DNA from: Monoplex corrugatus
Lineage: Eukaryota; Mollusca; Gastropoda; Littorinimorpha; Ranellidae
Length of the DNA stretch: 45,000 nt
Reading direction: 5' to 3'
Assembly (NCBI GenBank): GCA_030674185.1
Contig: JAPXFY010000026.1
Span: 51,682,746-51,727,745 of the forward strand
The notes below the pieces were generated by a model. That model made no database searches and was not told where the DNA came from. It saw only the letters and a program-made list of their open reading frames with translations. The position numbers and the translations under genes are program-made. Within the stretch, counting starts at the first letter, position 1. Each line of letters begins with the position of its first letter. Shown piece after piece: positions 11,008-21,605 of the stretch.

Positions 11008-11381
11008 TACATAATCATAAACACACACACACTCCAACAATCACAACTGTGACGATGTCACTGTCGACAAGCCTGAAAAACACATTGACATTTGGCTGTG
11101 TAAGCTGATCGTCTAGAAGCGTATTTTCTTGCTAGGCTATTGGATCAAGACTGCTTCAATCCACCCGTCTGGAGTGTTTTCAGCACTTTTTCCGCGTTGT
11201 TCAGTTCCAAGTTTAAAGACAAATGTACTGTAGTTATACTAACACAAACCTTTTCCACTATTTCTTTCTTCTCTTTCTTTTCCCTTCTATTTTTTTTTCT
11301 TCAAATCTCGTTAACCCTTTGACTCCCTTACCCTATCCGCCAGCATCCCGTATTCTCAAACCATGACAGCAAAGCAAAAAC

Positions 11382-11461
11382 TTAACCCTTTCGCTCCCTC
11401 ACCCTATCTACCAGCTTCCTGCAGGAATCTGGTGGATAAAGTGAGGGAGTGAAAGGGTCAA
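11382..11461. mobile_element. 80-bp palindromic TTAA-ended element (piggyBac-like MITE), copy 1
   Basis: The element begins TTAACCCTTTCGCTCCC and ends GGGAGTGAAAGGGTCAA. Arms of about 33 bp pair around a central TTCCTGCAGGAA. Termini reading TTAA then CCCTTT match the target-site and end rules known for piggyBac-type transposons and their MITEs. The class assignment is inference from ends only, since no transposase is present. Confidence 0.6.
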
Positions 11462-11580
11462 GTTTGCTATTTCTTCTCTTTCTTTTCTCTTTTATTATTT
11501 TCAAATCTCGTTAACCCTTTGACTTCCTCATCTTATCCGCCAGAATCCCGCAATCTCAACCATGACAGCAAAGCAAAAAC

Positions 11581-11660
11581 TTAACCCCTTTACTCCCTCA
11601 TCCAATCCACCAGATTCCTGCAGGAATCTGGTGCATAGGGTGAAGGAATGAATGGGTTAA
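11581..11660. mobile_element. 80-bp palindromic TTAA-ended element, copy 2
   Basis: Same structure as at 11382: TTAACCCC at the left, GGGTTAA at the right, and a central GATTCCTGCAGGAATC. It is bounded by TTAA on both sides and is exactly 80 bp. Confidence 0.6.
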
Positions 11661-11891
11661 GTTTTTGCAGCTGACAGACAGGGTGCGGGAGTTAAAGGAT
11701 TAAGTTTGTTTGCTATTTGTTGTTTTTCTCCTTAGTTGTCGGATGAGCTTATGCACGCTGTTTGGCCTACTGGCGGTATCTTGCTGCACAGTCTGCACGC
11801 TCCGTTTCGGTGGGCGAGTATGCTGACTGTTTTCACGTTTCCATCAACCACCGAACACTGACTGACACAGCTGTTACTGACTGTTACTGGT

Positions 11892-12430
11892 GTTTAAAGC
11901 CCAACGACTGCGTAGAGCCATATCAGGGCTATAACCGTTTCAAAACATACAAAACTTCAACAGTGGGAAAAAAAAAGAAAAGAAAAAAAAAAGAAAATCA
12001 AGTACACGTATCAATGCATTCGCGCACATAATCTAAGGACATGCCCGCGGCGTTGACAACTCCGGCCAATTTATCACACAGGGGATTTAAAAACACATCT
12101 GAATACAAATTTATGCATACCTAAGGACACCAAAACATATAAAAACGGACATAAATTACCAAAAATTGCTTCGGCATATCTCACCTCCCTACAGGCAAAA
12201 ATGCACTTAATACATAGTCATAGGAAGAAAAAGTACGGAAGACTTTATCGAACACATACAGGTGAATGGACCAACAAAGCAGAAAATGGTTAGGAAGAAA
12301 TGACAGAAAGCAAAGGAACAAGGCAGAAACAAAAACAGCAACAGAAAAGAGGAAATTTCTAGCACAGAATTTCCAGAAGGTGGGGATACTGTTTATACTG
12401 AAATGAGCCCCCGGCATCCCCACAGGGGAA
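11892..12430 (-). mobile_element. Dispersed non-coding repeat, copy A
   Basis: Read on the + strand it starts GTTTAAAGCCCAACGACTG, passes through ATCAATGCATTCGCGCAC and CACAGGGGATTTAAAAACAC, and ends near GGGGATACTGTTTATACTG and CCGGCATCCCC. The same ordered blocks recur at 25872, 28397, 38551 and 44271. Orientation is assigned so that the constant GGCTTTAAACA end is the 3' end, followed by a TAACAGT-rich tail. There is no coding capacity. The family is unclassified. Confidence 0.8.
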
Positions 12431-12707
12431 GACTGAAAAAGCTTACAGGATCTTTAATTGATAAATTGATAAATCAATCGACAAACAAGACCTCACAGTC
12501 AACAACTTGCTATCAGAGGCAAACCATCTTTCAAGTATTGCGAGGTTTTAAAACACAGGTTGATGGTAATAATTTAGTAAGCTGTGCAAAGGGATCAAAC
12601 AAATAAAAAAGGGATAAAAGACGTCTGTATTTCATACACTGTGCGTGCTATCTGTGGCATCTTTACTCTACAGCTTTTAGGAACTTATCATGAAAATACA
12701 GTCTATC

Positions 12708-12760
12708 GCCCAGCCGACTGCGTAGAGCCATGTCAGGGCTATAACCGTTTCAAAATATAC
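12708..12760 (-). mobile_element. Dispersed repeat, 3'-end fragment
   Basis: GCCCAGCCGACTGCGTAGAG followed by CCATGTCAGGGCTATAACCG is the constant end of the same family, here only about 50 bp. A C-homopolymer follows at 12783-12799. No other feature is seen in 12431-12985. Confidence 0.8.
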
Positions 12761-12987
12761 ACAATACTTAGAATTAAAGAAACCCCCCCCCCCCCCCACT
12801 CATTGTTAACAGTTAAAAGAAAACTCAGTATAATTCAACTAAAACACATATCCCGTTTTCTAAGTTTAAAGAAAAATTATGAATATGTCTGCAAACAAGC
12901 TCCGTTACCTGCGTTTCCTACGTTTACTGACAAATCGGTGTAGCACAATTCTCCTTTCTAAGAGTATAGAAAAATACAATATATTTC

Positions 12988-13361
<374 letters not shown>

Positions 13362-13362
<1 letters not shown>

Positions 13363-15610
13363 TTGTTACAGTTATAAATGAACCGTTTGATAACACACCA
13401 GAACAAGACGACGTTATACCTCGATATATGTACAAACGTGCTAACTGGGTAAAATACCGGAAGATTTTAATGGGAAAAGATTGCACGTTTAATGAATGCG
13501 TCAATATTAATGATATGTATTCCCATTTCACCGACGCGCTACATGAGGCAGCAAACAATTCCATTCCAAAAAGGAAAACAAAGGTACTCATGTTGGAAAT
13601 AGTTGGTGGAATCAATTATGTGAAGAAGCAAAGAATGAAAAAAAGAAAATGTATAAACTCTATTTAAAAACTAAATCTCCAGAAGACCATTACAATATGA
13701 AAATGGCTAAGATTCACTCAAACAAAGTTATAGCCCAAGCCAAAAAGCGCTATTGGTCAGATTTTTGCTCTGAACAAATTTCCGGGCCTAAAGATCTTCC
13801 TAAAATTTGGAATAAGGTCAAAGAAATGAAAAATGGTTTTATTTACCACAGTTTCCTATTAAGATTAAAGATAAAGACTTTCCTTCGTCATCTGAGAAAG
13901 CTGAAGAATTTGTACAGTTCTTTTCAAGAACAAGTAATTCCAGTAGCTTGTCTACTCCATTAAGGGAGGAAAGACGGAAAATTGAAGAGTCCGTCACATA
14001 CTCAGATCCTGCCCCTGATAGTCACATGTACATAAATTCAAAAATTACATTAAAAGAACTTAAAGATGCCCTTCTCTCGTTGAACAACAAAAAATCGGCT
14101 GTAGGACTGGATGGCGTTTCATATACCCTTTTAAATCATTTACCAGAGAAATGGATTGAATACTTACACAATATCATACTAAAATGCTGGGAAAGTGGTC
14201 GCTTACCTGACATTTGGAAGACTTCGATTGTGTTACCAATACCAAAACCTAATAAACCCCTTTCAGATCCAGGTAGTTATAGACCTATCTCGCTTACATC
14301 CCATGTTTCAAAACTAATGGAAAAAATTATAGTGAATAGACTGAGTTACTTTTGTGAGAAAAATAATATAATACCTATCAATCAATCTGGGTTTCGAAAA
14401 GGTAGATCAACATCAGACCATTTAGTTAAGTTAACAACTCAAATAAAAAATCAGTTTGCTAAAAGGAAAAATGTCTTAGCTACCTTCTTTGATCTTAAAA
14501 AAGCATACGATCAAGTCTGGCATGCGAGACTTTTGTTGAAATTTAAACATATTGGTCTCAACGGTACTCTTTATAATTTTATCAAAACATTTATAAATGA
14601 CCGAAGTATAGTCGCTAAAATAGGTAATACATACTCTGAAAAACGATATGTAAACATGGGAATTCCTCAGGGTTCCGTAATATCTCCTCTATTATTTAAT
14701 ATTTTGATCTATGACCTACCAGCTCAAGTCTCAAACAATGTAAACGTTGCTCAGTACGCTGATGATATAGCAATCTGGATGAATGTTTCGTTAAAAAGGA
14801 AGACTTCCTTGAGAGAAATAAAATACATTAAAAAGGTCTATCAACATGAAATTAATAATATTTTCACTTACTTGACAGTTAACGGTCTGGAAATATCCAA
14901 TGAAAAAACACACATGATGCTTTTTAATAATGGTCTCAGTCCGAAAGAAGTACCGTTGTTTAAAATTGGTGATGAGGAACTGAAATATACTACTCACGTG
15001 AAATTTCTGGGAGTACAATTGACTTCTAGTTTACAATGGAAAGAACATATTGATGCCTTGTTATGTAAAGCTATAAAAAGCTATAATTTAATAAGAATTA
15101 TTAGTAAACAGCCCTGGGGACAGGACACTAAAACGTTGTTACATCTTGTCACCAGCGATTAAGTTGGCTTATGGTCAAGAGGTCTATTTTTCAGCTCCAA
15201 AATGCTACTTGAAAAAACTTCAAAGCTTAGATAGTAAAGCTATTAAATGTGCTCTTGGGGTACCGGTGTATACAAAAACACAAGAAGTATATAAAACAGC
15301 TGGCATCCTTCCCTTGGAAGATTGGAGGAAGTTATCAACTGCTAAATATATAGTTAGAGCAAATGCAGTAGCTAATTATGCCAGTACGGAACTTAAAATT
15401 CGGTCTGACATCCATTTCCCCAAGAAAGCAAGAACAATAAAGTCACAAGAAACAATATCCACTTACACAAATGAGCTCTTCAAACTTTCTCACGTATTAC
15501 CTAACAAAGTTTCACATAAAATGATATGTTGTCCTCTACCCCCCTGGGAACTCTCCAATGCTATTTTTGATATCAACTACACTGATACTGACCTAAACAA
15601 AAGATATTAA
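13362..15610 (+). pseudogene. Reverse transcriptase (frameshifted) of the 13.4-kb LINE
   Basis: The enzyme would copy the element RNA at a nicked chromosomal target. The linker region (PRYMYKRANWVKYRK) starts at about 13416. Frameshifts fall near 13590 and 13850. The main frame 13948-15162 then carries the RT fingers and palm: KSAVGLDGVSYTLL, SYRPISLTSHVSKLMEK, a first-aspartate motif FFDLKKAYDQVWH (about residue 180), MGIPQGSVISPLLF, and the catalytic AQYADDIAIW with YADD at 14755-14766 (about residue 270). Another shift near 15145 leads into a thumb/connection segment ending at 15610. All catalytic residues survive, but at least three frameshifts make the protein non-functional. The A-rich codon use differs from the GC-richer LINE at 34.8 kb, so the two are unrelated insertions. 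Confidence 0.92.
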
Positions 15611-16427
15611 TCCACACTTGTTAGCAATTGATGTTTTGTCCCATCTACACAAAAAATATTCACATTACTTAAAAATCTTTACAGATGGCTCTGTTCTAGA
15701 TGATGGAAAAAGCAGGCACTGGCTTTCTAATTCCTAAATTTAAAGTAGAAAAGGTTTACTCTTTAGGACAGGGACATTCAATCTTCACTTTTGAATTAGT
15801 TGCCATCCTAATGGCACTGAAATATATAGTAGATCTACCATAACTTTGTTTAGTATCCTATTATGTGTAGATTCGAAATCTGCATTACAATCCTTAAAAT
15901 GTTGCGAACATAAAGTAAATAGTTCGTTAATATTTCAGATAAAATTTCTAATTCATTGTTTAATAACAAATAATACACAGGTTACTTTTTGTTGGATCCC
16001 ATCACACTGTGGTATCTTTTTTAACGATCAGGTCGACAGAATAGCAAAAAATGCAGCAATGAATAGGGCTGGCAGTACTAAACTTGATTTACCACTCTCT
16101 GAACATGAAATGAATGGTATATTAGAAAACAAAGTAAAAGCGCAATGTGACCTTCGCCCCTTCTCGGTAAATTACCAGGGTTTTACAAGACAAGAGATAA
16201 TTTTAGCTTTCAGATTAACTCTCAATTCACTTCGAACTAAATTTAGTAAAACCATCAAATGTATCTGTGGTGATTTTATAACAGCTGATCACCTTTTGTG
16301 TTGTCAGCAAGTGCGACCTTATTTACCTGCGTCATTTACAAACTTAAAACAGAAACATACTGATTTCACTCTGTATTTACACATTGCTAGACGTTTACTG
16401 CACAGTCCTGTAGGTCGTTTCCTTTGA
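15611..16427 (+). pseudogene. RNase H domain and C-terminus of the 13.4-kb LINE
   Basis: After a frame change near 15615 the sequence reads HYLKIFTDGSVL (first aspartate). A further shift near 15700 leads to AGTGFLIPKF and SIFTFELVAILMALKYIV (catalytic glutamate). After another break near 15840 come LLCVDSKSALQSLK (second aspartate) and CWIPSHCGIFFNDQVDRIAK (His and last Asp). The order and spacing are those of LINE RNase H domains, which remove template RNA from the hybrid. A Cys/His cluster CICGDFITADHLLCC follows near 16260-16305. The frame ends at 16427. Key residues are retained while the frame is broken at least three times, so this is a moderately old dead copy. Confidence 0.9.
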
Positions 16428-16680
16428 TTCAGCCCAATTGTTTTATACCTGTAACTCCCACACAGCCCCGAGAAATCCGATGAAGCCTGACTGATATAAT
16501 GTTCTGATTGTTTTTCTTTTGTTCGTTAATTTGATTGATGTTACATTAATTGTTACCTTAATTGAAATTGTGTTGATGTTACATTAATTGTTACCTTAAT
16601 TGATACAATGCCTTCATGATTACATAGATTCATTCATTCCTTACGCACCATTCCCCCCCCCCCCCCCCCCCCCCCCCCCC

Positions 16681-16709
16681 CGTCTAAAAGCACATATGTG
16701 AATAGACGT
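16681..16709 (+). other. 3'-terminal stem-loop of the LINE
   Basis: CGTCTA and TAGACG pair as an outer stem around CACATATGTG, itself palindromic. GTTAAAAGAAATAACGAACG follows to the element end. The homologous hairpin at 13174-13202 keeps the fold (CGTCT...AGACG around CACTTATAGTG) while the inner sequence differs on both arms. Terminal RNA hairpins are known RT recognition signals in some LINE clades. That role here is inference. Confidence 0.7.
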
Positions 16710-16727
16710 TAAAAGAAATAACGAACG

Positions 16728-16739
16728 GAGCCAGACAGA
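16728..16739. repeat. Target-site duplication, right copy
   Basis: GAGCCAGACAGA, exact match to 13351-13362, immediately after the AACGAACG tail. Confidence 0.8.
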
Positions 16740-17812
16740 ACAAAAAAATCACACAGACTTACAGCAGAACATTCCCTCTTCATCACTATAACCGCCGGTA
16801 CAAACAACCGAATTTCAAATTAAGTTCAACTTCTTCCACTTCATCTTCATCACCATATCCGTGACATACACACAACAGAACGTCAAATCAAGCTCAACCT
16901 CTTCCAGCGTGTTTCCATCACCAAATCCGTCAGTATGAACAACAGAACTTCAAACTTCATATATCAAGTCAGACTTATTCCTCCAAAACAAACTGGCGAA
17001 AGTTTTCACAGTTCGATTAAGACACATGTACAAAGTTGCAAACGTTAGGCTAACGCCACAATACTATAAGCAATATGAGACATGCAAATGCCTGTATGAC
17101 AAAATCATTAGGGATACAATACACAACCAGGCGTACATAAATTCATAATCGACAGCAGCCTAGACATAGACTTCCATCAACTCCTACAGACTGGTAACAT
17201 TTTTTTTTCTTTTTCTGTAATACCAATAAAAACATTTAACACTTAAACACCATCACCCAATGCACCAACCCGCCTGCAGGATGCTGGCGGACAGGTTGTG
17301 GGAGTGAAACGGTTAATGGATCGATGCATTCAAATAAACGTATTTTATGTTCTTTCCACTGATTGGTGCAGCATACTGAACAGGCCCACAACAGAGAAAA
17401 TGCGTCACAGTTTGAGAGAATTTGAATAGATACGTATCGTGTCACACGCTCGAAATGTGAAAGTCTTCTCAACAGACCGAGACAGAAGAAACTTTCAGAG
17501 AAACAGACAGACAAAATCATTCCTAGATAAATCATACTGCCACTTCAAACTTACCTATCCATTCAAAGCCTGTTGGTGTACCAACTTTGGAAAATAATCT
17601 GCTTACAAACAACTAAATGTCTGAATGAAACATTATGAACATTTGACGGGTCCGACCCAAAATTCAATACAGAGATAACCCTATCCTCCATCGTCCATCA
17701 TGCAAGACCCTATCGCGTGAGTGCAAATGAACGGTTTTCCAGTTCCACGAAAATGAAAGTGGAAATACTCTATGCACAGTTTGAAATTGATTATGATGGG
17801 CTGTGCGAACGC
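16740..17812. other. Unique spacer with a MITE relic
   Basis: No gene is recognised. Two pieces at about 16850-16965 are locally similar to each other (ATCCGTGACA/ATCCGTCAGT, CAGAAC, TCAAAT, AAGTC). The only named feature is the palindromic relic at 17243-17316. Confidence 0.5.
17243..17316. mobile_element. Diverged TTAA-ended palindromic element, copy 3
   Basis: A 74-bp segment starts TTAAACACCATCACCC and ends GGAGTGAAACGGTTAA with a central CCTGCAGG. Its arms match the 80-bp element at 11382 with many substitutions. TTAA at both ends is preserved, supporting a transposed unit rather than a satellite fragment. Confidence 0.55.
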
Positions 17813-17815
17813 TCA

Positions 17816-17816
<1 letters not shown>

Positions 17817-17868
<52 letters not shown>

Positions 17869-17909
17869 ACGCCGCACCCCACACACGCACGCACGCACGC
17901 ACGCACGGT

Positions 17910-17963
<54 letters not shown>

Positions 17964-18088
17964 CACACACCACGCACGCACAGAGAGAGAGACAGCGACA
18001 GACAGAGAGAGAAGGACAGAGAGCGAGAGAGACAGAAAGACACAGAGAGAGACAGAGACAGAGAGAAAGAAAGACAGACAGAGGAGAG
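17817..18088. repeat. (CA)n followed by GA-rich tract
   Basis: CA with a short GCAC tetranucleotide interruption (17886-17908), then GA/CAGA from about 17981. Confidence 0.95.
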
Positions 18089-18095
18089 TAAAGAA

Positions 18096-18881
18096 ATTTT
18101 GGTTTAGCAAGATTTTGGTTTGTCATGTCGTGCAAATGAGAATTGAAGACAAACAACAAAGAACGGGTGGAATGGGAAACGGGGTGGTGGTGGTGGTGGG
18201 TAGAGTGGTGGTGGTAAGAAGCAAGCGAAGGATGACAACTAACTACTCTTATCTTATCTGATCATCATCGAACGGAAAATGACAAATAACATAATGTAAC
18301 AGCACTCATAGCTAACTTCTTCCTTCCTTCCCCCCCCTTTCCTAACCATCCACCCAGCTCCCCCCCCACACACACACGCACGCACGTACGCGCACACACA
18401 CACACATGAGAGAGAGACAGACAGAGGAGACAGACAGACAGAGATTTTGGTTTGAGCAAGAGGTTATGTCATGCAACTGAAGACGAAGAACAAGAAGTAG
18501 AAGAGGAAGCAGAATAAGAAAAGTGGGAGAAAGAGAGGAGAGAGGAGGAGAAGAACAAGAAGAAAAAGAAGAAGAAGAAGAGGAGGAGGAGGAGGAGAAC
18601 AAGAAGAAGGAGAAGAAGAAGGAGGAGGACGAGGAGGAGGCGGAGAAGAAGAAGAAGAACAAGAACAAGAAGAAAAAGAAGGAGAAGAAGAAGAAGAATA
18701 CAAAAAAGAGGGGAGCGGGGGGCAGAAAGAAAGTGAAGGACGGACAACCAACCACTTATATCATATCTGATCATCACCCAACGGGAAAAGACAAATTAAT
18801 AAGATAGCGTAACAGCAGCCATAGCTAATTTCTTCCTTCCCCACCCCCACTTCTCTCTCACCTACTCATCCCCAACCCCCT

Positions 18882-18900
<19 letters not shown>
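18096..18900. repeat. Imperfect tandem segmental duplication
   Basis: GATTTTGGTTTG, then a GAAGAC-type stretch, then ATCTGATCATCAT, AACGG, AAAATGACAAAT, GTAACAGCACTCATAGCTAA, TTCTTCCTTCC and a CA run occur in the same order at 18111-18400 and 18442-18900. The second copy has gained a GAA/GAG expansion at 18490-18725. The divergence indicates an old duplication. Confidence 0.8.
18490..18725. repeat. (GAA)n/(GAG)n purine tract
   Basis: About 235 bp almost purely purine on the + strand. Acidic and basic low-complexity frames here are artefacts. Confidence 0.93.
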
Positions 18901-18943
<43 letters not shown>

Positions 18944-18974
18944 ATCCACCCACCCACCACCACCACCACCACCA
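18886..18974. repeat. (CA)n and (CCA)n microsatellite
   Basis: CA dinucleotides followed by CCACCA. Directly beyond it lies TCAAGGTCA (18978-18986), an exact match to the FTZ-F1/ERR nuclear-receptor monomer site. A nine-base match alone is weak. Confidence 0.9.
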
Positions 18975-18986
18975 AGGTCAAGGTCA

Positions 18987-20560
18987 CACGGACCACAAAA
19001 ATAAAAAGTTCCTAAACTCAGCACTTTTGAGGAAGATGCGTGGGTACAGTGTTTTCTCTGGAACTTCCGACAAGTCTTTACATTCTGTTTTTACTGCTGT
19101 GAGAGTTTTCCACTGCATTCGATTCATGTCTACTTTTGCTTCATTTCACGCTTCTTCAAGATCACAGTGACCTTGAGACACAGCAGACAAAATCTGGATT
19201 CTCTGTTCTGCTTTTGGTATGCAAAGAAAGGTCGTTCGAATGGCCTAACCATCTTGTCTTGTCTCTTGTCTGTTTTGACCCACACCATCTCTTTGTCTGC
19301 GTTAATTGGTACAAAGACAGTCAAGCCACACTTAACAATTCCCGTTTTTTTTGTTTTCTATTTCGCCATCCAGACAATCTGTGTGTACGTGTTTGCGCTA
19401 ATTGCTGTGTCTGCACTAATTGGAAGAATACCGTTTAGCCATACTTAATAATCTGCCGGAGATGTTTTTCTTTTGTCTGTGGATTTGTTTTTGGCTTTTG
19501 CTGTTTTCTTTCGGTTTTGCGCTATTTCCATTTTTGTTTACACAGATTATAGTTATTCTGATTTCATCATAGCGGTAGGTGTTGACATGTATTCGCTTTA
19601 TGTGTGTCTGCTCTGTCTCTCATGCTTTACTGATGCGCTTAGGACTCTTGTGAGATGAGGTGCTGGGTAAAAAATCATGACTGTTGTTTTCATGATTAGT
19701 TGGAATAAGATTATTGCGCTCCGCTTAATCTACCATTTATTTGTGTGGTTAGTTGGTTGGCTAGTTGGCTGGTTCGTTCGTTCGCTGCTTCGTTCGTTGC
19801 TTGATAGTTTGGGTTCTTGTTGTTCGTTTTGTTTGTTCGTCTGGTTGGTTGGTTGGTTGGCTGGTTTGTTGGTTTTTGGTGGGTTTGTTTGCTGCTGCTG
19901 TTGTTTGTTTTTTAATCGGGGTTTGCTTTGTTTCTTTTGTTACTAAGATCATTACCAGGGATAAGACTGATAAGATTGGGACAATATCATAAGGCCAGAG
20001 AAACAATCACCATTCCCATCTCCCGCACCGCCCCCAAAATCCACAGATATCACAAGGGGAATAACTGTGCGACAGCAAGACAGTCTGAGTTATTTCCCAC
20101 GGATTCAGATTCAAAATATTCTAAAACATTATATGTACACTCTGCCATCAACAGATCTATCGTCGTCAATGTTTTGGTTGACTGCAGTTTTGCTTGACTG
20201 CAGTTTAGCTTACTTTGCAGGCCTGAGGTATGATGCTGTTCACATTTGTTCATACTGATTGATGTGGTCTACTGCACATTTACTGCCGCAATATAGTTTT
20301 GTTTTGTTTGCTGTTTTACGTATTCACTGATGTGCTAACTGTTAAAAACAAAATTCAAATGAGGTTTGAGCAAAACAAATCTGTCCAAAAGATTTTAACT
20401 TCCTGGATCACAATGACCTTCCACTCCTCCCCTAAAAAGGGTGTCATGTTTTTTACCCCTCAAACAGGTTTTATTCATTCAAAAGAAGGAACACAAGCAT
20501 ATATATTTTTACACTAACAGCAAACTTTAGTTGCAACTGCATCACTAGAGTTAAGCCTTC
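18987..20560. other. Unique AT-rich spacer with GTT-type repeats
   Basis: No gene is recognised. About 19285-19455 contains two diverged copies of a segment of about 110 bp (GTCTGCGTTAATTGG / GTCTGCACTAATTGG, each followed by an AGCCA-ACTTAA-AAT stretch). GGTT/TCGT repeats lie at 19745-19870. An inverted pair GGGGAATAACTGTG / AGTTATTTCCC lies at 20056-20099. Confidence 0.5.
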
Positions 20561-20572
20561 AAAATACACACA

Positions 20573-20760
20573 AAGCACAGTAGTTTAAACAAAGAAAGAA
20601 CATATATTGATTAAATACAATAAGTATATTTATTAAATGCAAAACGCATAGTCAGTTTTAACAAAGAACGTACAAAACTTAAAATAATCAAGTACACCCA
20701 GCACAGCTAATTTTAGCAAAGGACGTACATGAATTAATTAAGTACAGTCACCTTACAAAG
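20573..20760. repeat. Three diverged tandem units
   Basis: GCACAGTAGTTTAAACAAAG, GCATAGTCAGTTTTAACAAAG-like and GCACAGCTAATTTTAGCAAAG-like units at about 20574, 20647 and 20700, each followed by an AAGTAC-type end. The spacing is irregular. Confidence 0.55.
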
Positions 20761-20940
20761 AACATAGATATACACAGAAAAATCAAAATGAAAACAAGGG
20801 TTTCCGATGTTGCAAAAACATAAGGGGTTATTTCATCATGTTTCAATTTCCACCAGTGGTCAATACGACAGCCACTTTTCTCTAAAAAGTGCCGACCCCT
20901 AATCAGTAATGTGTGTGCTTGTTTGTTTGTTCGTCTATCT

Positions 20941-20991
20941 GTCTGTCTGTCTGGTTGGTTGGTTGGTTGGTTGGTTGGTTGGTTGGTTGGT
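20941..20991. repeat. (GTCT)n/(GGTT)n microsatellite
   Basis: CTGT tetranucleotides followed by nine or ten GGTT repeats. Confidence 0.95.
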
Positions 20992-21180
20992 TTAACAACG
21001 TCTTTGTGGAGACTTGCAGTCCAAATTTACTGGGAGTGGGAGACTTAAACCCAAGCACCCAAAAAACATCTGAGAAAAATGTTGACACATTTTTCTTAAC
21101 ATTCTTCCCTTTTCAAAACCAGACAACGAAAGCAAGGGAGACAGAATGAAGGACAGAAAGGCAGAGATCACGGGAAAGGG

Positions 21181-21577
21181 CGCCTCCCATTTCTGAGAGA
21201 AACCGGATACCGTATATCAGCCGAGTCTTTGTATGCAGTATTTTTAAAGCCACTGGCACCTCTTCAGAGCGTCCACATAATTGTTTTCAGCGGTTTTGGG
21301 TGCTTTAATATATGTACATTAAATATCCGACTGATGCCACCTTGTCATCATTGAGCATTTTTCAAAAAAATTAAATAAAGAAAAATAAAAACAAGCGTTC
21401 TTCCTCCGTAGCCCACACGGTACACCATACGGCGCGTTGACCAGTGCCGCGGCTTATCAGCTGCAGCATCTCAGGAATGCAGTGTCAGGCATCACCGGTG
21501 TCGAGACTTCCGCCTCCCATTTCTGAGAGAGACCGGATACCGTATATCAGCCGAGTCTTTGTATGCAGTAATTTTAA
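21181..21577. repeat. 67-bp direct repeats, 330 bp apart
   Basis: CGCCTCCCATTTCTGAGAGA through GTCTTTGTATGCAGTA and TTTTAA is present at 21181-21247 and again at 21511-21577 with only two or three differences. The pair brackets 263 bp of unclassified sequence and lies just upstream of the intron-containing pseudogene, so it may belong to the same mobile unit. Confidence 0.9.
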
Positions 21578-21605
21578 TTACACAGCTGTTGTTTGTAACT
21601 TTTAG

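Larger units (their letters stand above)
11305..11705. repeat. Tandem duplication of a 200-bp unit containing a palindromic element
   Basis: TCAAATCTCGTTAACCCTTT occurs at 11301 and again at 11501, and the following sequence aligns throughout. The unit has a pyrimidine-rich lead, a half-copy of the minisatellite core (TTAACCCTTTGACT onward), the spacer CATGACAGCAAAGCAAAAAC, and an 80-bp palindrome. The two units differ at roughly one base in ten, so the duplication is old. Confidence 0.9.
13363..16727 (+). mobile_element. 5'-truncated non-LTR retrotransposon (I/Nimb-like, RT + RNase H)
   Basis: This 3365-bp insertion is delimited by perfect 12-bp direct repeats. It begins inside the region that normally joins endonuclease and RT, so the endonuclease and any ORF1 are missing, as expected of 5' truncation during target-primed reverse transcription. 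It contains RT, a C-terminal RNase H, a 300-bp 3' UTR with a run of 29 C residues (16653-16681), a terminal stem-loop (16681-16709), and a short tail ending in AACGAACG rather than poly(A). RT plus RNase H order points to the I superfamily, perhaps Nimb, which is common in molluscs. The clade is inference. Confidence 0.9.

Noticed and set aside
16840..17200. Possible further LINE or gene between the 13.4-kb element and 17.2 kb
   Set aside because: No frame longer than a few dozen codons shows a recognisable motif on either strand.
18978..18986. TCAAGGTCA nuclear-receptor site
   Set aside because: An exact nine-base match expected by chance in tens of kilobases. No gene nearby.
21248..21510. 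The 67-bp direct repeats as long terminal repeats of an LTR element
   Set aside because: Too short, no TG...CA ends, no primer-binding site or gag/pol between them.
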